DNA of 31,726 nucleotides, from positions 1 through 31,726 of the forward strand of contig JAVBLG010000106.1 of NCBI GenBank assembly GCA_031553655.1, given 5' to 3'. Origin of the DNA: JAVBLG01 sp031553655 (lineage in GTDB: Bacteria; Desulfobacterota; Desulfovibrionia; Desulfovibrionales; Desulfovibrionaceae). Shown here piece after piece: positions 31,480 to 31,726 of this stretch; position 1 is the stretch's first letter; each line of letters starts with the position of its first letter. The notes beneath the pieces were generated by a model. That model worked only from the letters and a program-made list of their open reading frames with translations. It made no database searches and was not told the origin of the DNA. The position numbers were made by a program, and so were the translations under genes.

Positions 31480-31726
31480 ACCCCCTCTCCTTTTTCCTAA
31501 AACTTTTTGTTTTCGAAGCCGATAGTTTGAACTAAATTTGTTCGGCATATCAACATATGAATTAAAAGTTGACCTTAAGAACAAAATAATAACCCTCGTA
31601 CCTCCAATTAAAGTTTTTTGGTAAAGGGGGATGGGGGCGTGGGGGGGGCGGGGGCCCCCCGGGTGGTGAGAGACTGGTAGGCCACGGCCCCCCCAGACCA
31701 CCCCCGGACCGAGGCGGACCACACCC
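31480..31726. other. Contig-end sequence without a gene
   Basis: AT-rich sequence to about 31615, then about 100 bases of G- or C-rich low-complexity sequence. I see no gene or regulatory element. The last part is probably poor-quality or artefactual, as at the other end. Confidence 0.6.

Overview
The window looks like one contig from a Desulfovibrio-like sulfate reducer (Desulfovibrionaceae). The best single clue is the last gene, a 908-residue molybdenum aldehyde oxidoreductase. As far as I can recall the Desulfovibrio gigas Mop sequence, it matches almost end to end, including all eight Fe-S cysteine positions. A RluD-CoaE fusion, sigma-54 promoters, an LDH-type malate dehydrogenase, a short ThiC, ThyX and a multi-domain chemoreceptor fit the same group. 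Coding regions are moderately GC-rich. Both ends (a C run at 7-50, G/C-rich low-complexity sequence after about 31620) look like contig-end artefacts.

Layout. 64-2521: argH, then an AT-rich methyltransferase gene and a strong hairpin. 2551-3393 (minus): a PAS plus Fis-type helix-turn-helix protein with no AAA+ domain. 3394-4678: about 1.3 kb without a convincing gene, holding a family of short GGTG/CACC dyad repeats. 4679-6226: sigma-70-like promoter, TPP riboswitch and thiC, followed by a MITE-like inverted-repeat element and a bidirectional terminator. 6471-8248: two divergent EF-hand protein genes, each with its own sigma-54 promoter in the shared 350-bp gap. 8361-9677 (minus): a degenerate receiver/TPR protein, also with a sigma-54 promoter. 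10083-13391 (minus): a zinc-ribbon protein gene and a likely operon of two small genes, miaB and a bifunctional-nuclease-family gene. 13548-16932 (plus): a Cys-rich unknown, moaA (with an in-frame repeat insertion), ruvA and ruvB, with overlapping or closely spaced ends. 16990-17637 (minus): a CAT-like acetyltransferase. 17890-21520 (plus): mdh, a second MITE-like copy inside the mdh terminator region, thyX, and a divergent dnaA preceded by DnaA-box-like sites and an AT-rich stretch. 21676-25087 (minus): rluD-coaE fusion, a glycosyltransferase, a STAS anti-anti-sigma factor and an RsbW-like kinase. 25176-31405 (plus): upp, a methyl-accepting chemotaxis protein and mop.

Most genes are housekeeping: arginine, thiamine, molybdopterin, dTMP, uracil salvage, CoA, tRNA and rRNA modification, and recombination. 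The unusual material is regulatory or repetitive: the dyad-repeat field beside a truncated sigma-54-regulator-like protein, the sigma-54 EF-hand pair, the MITE family, the palindromic repeat translated inside MoaA, and a DnaA paralogue lacking both Box VII arginines.
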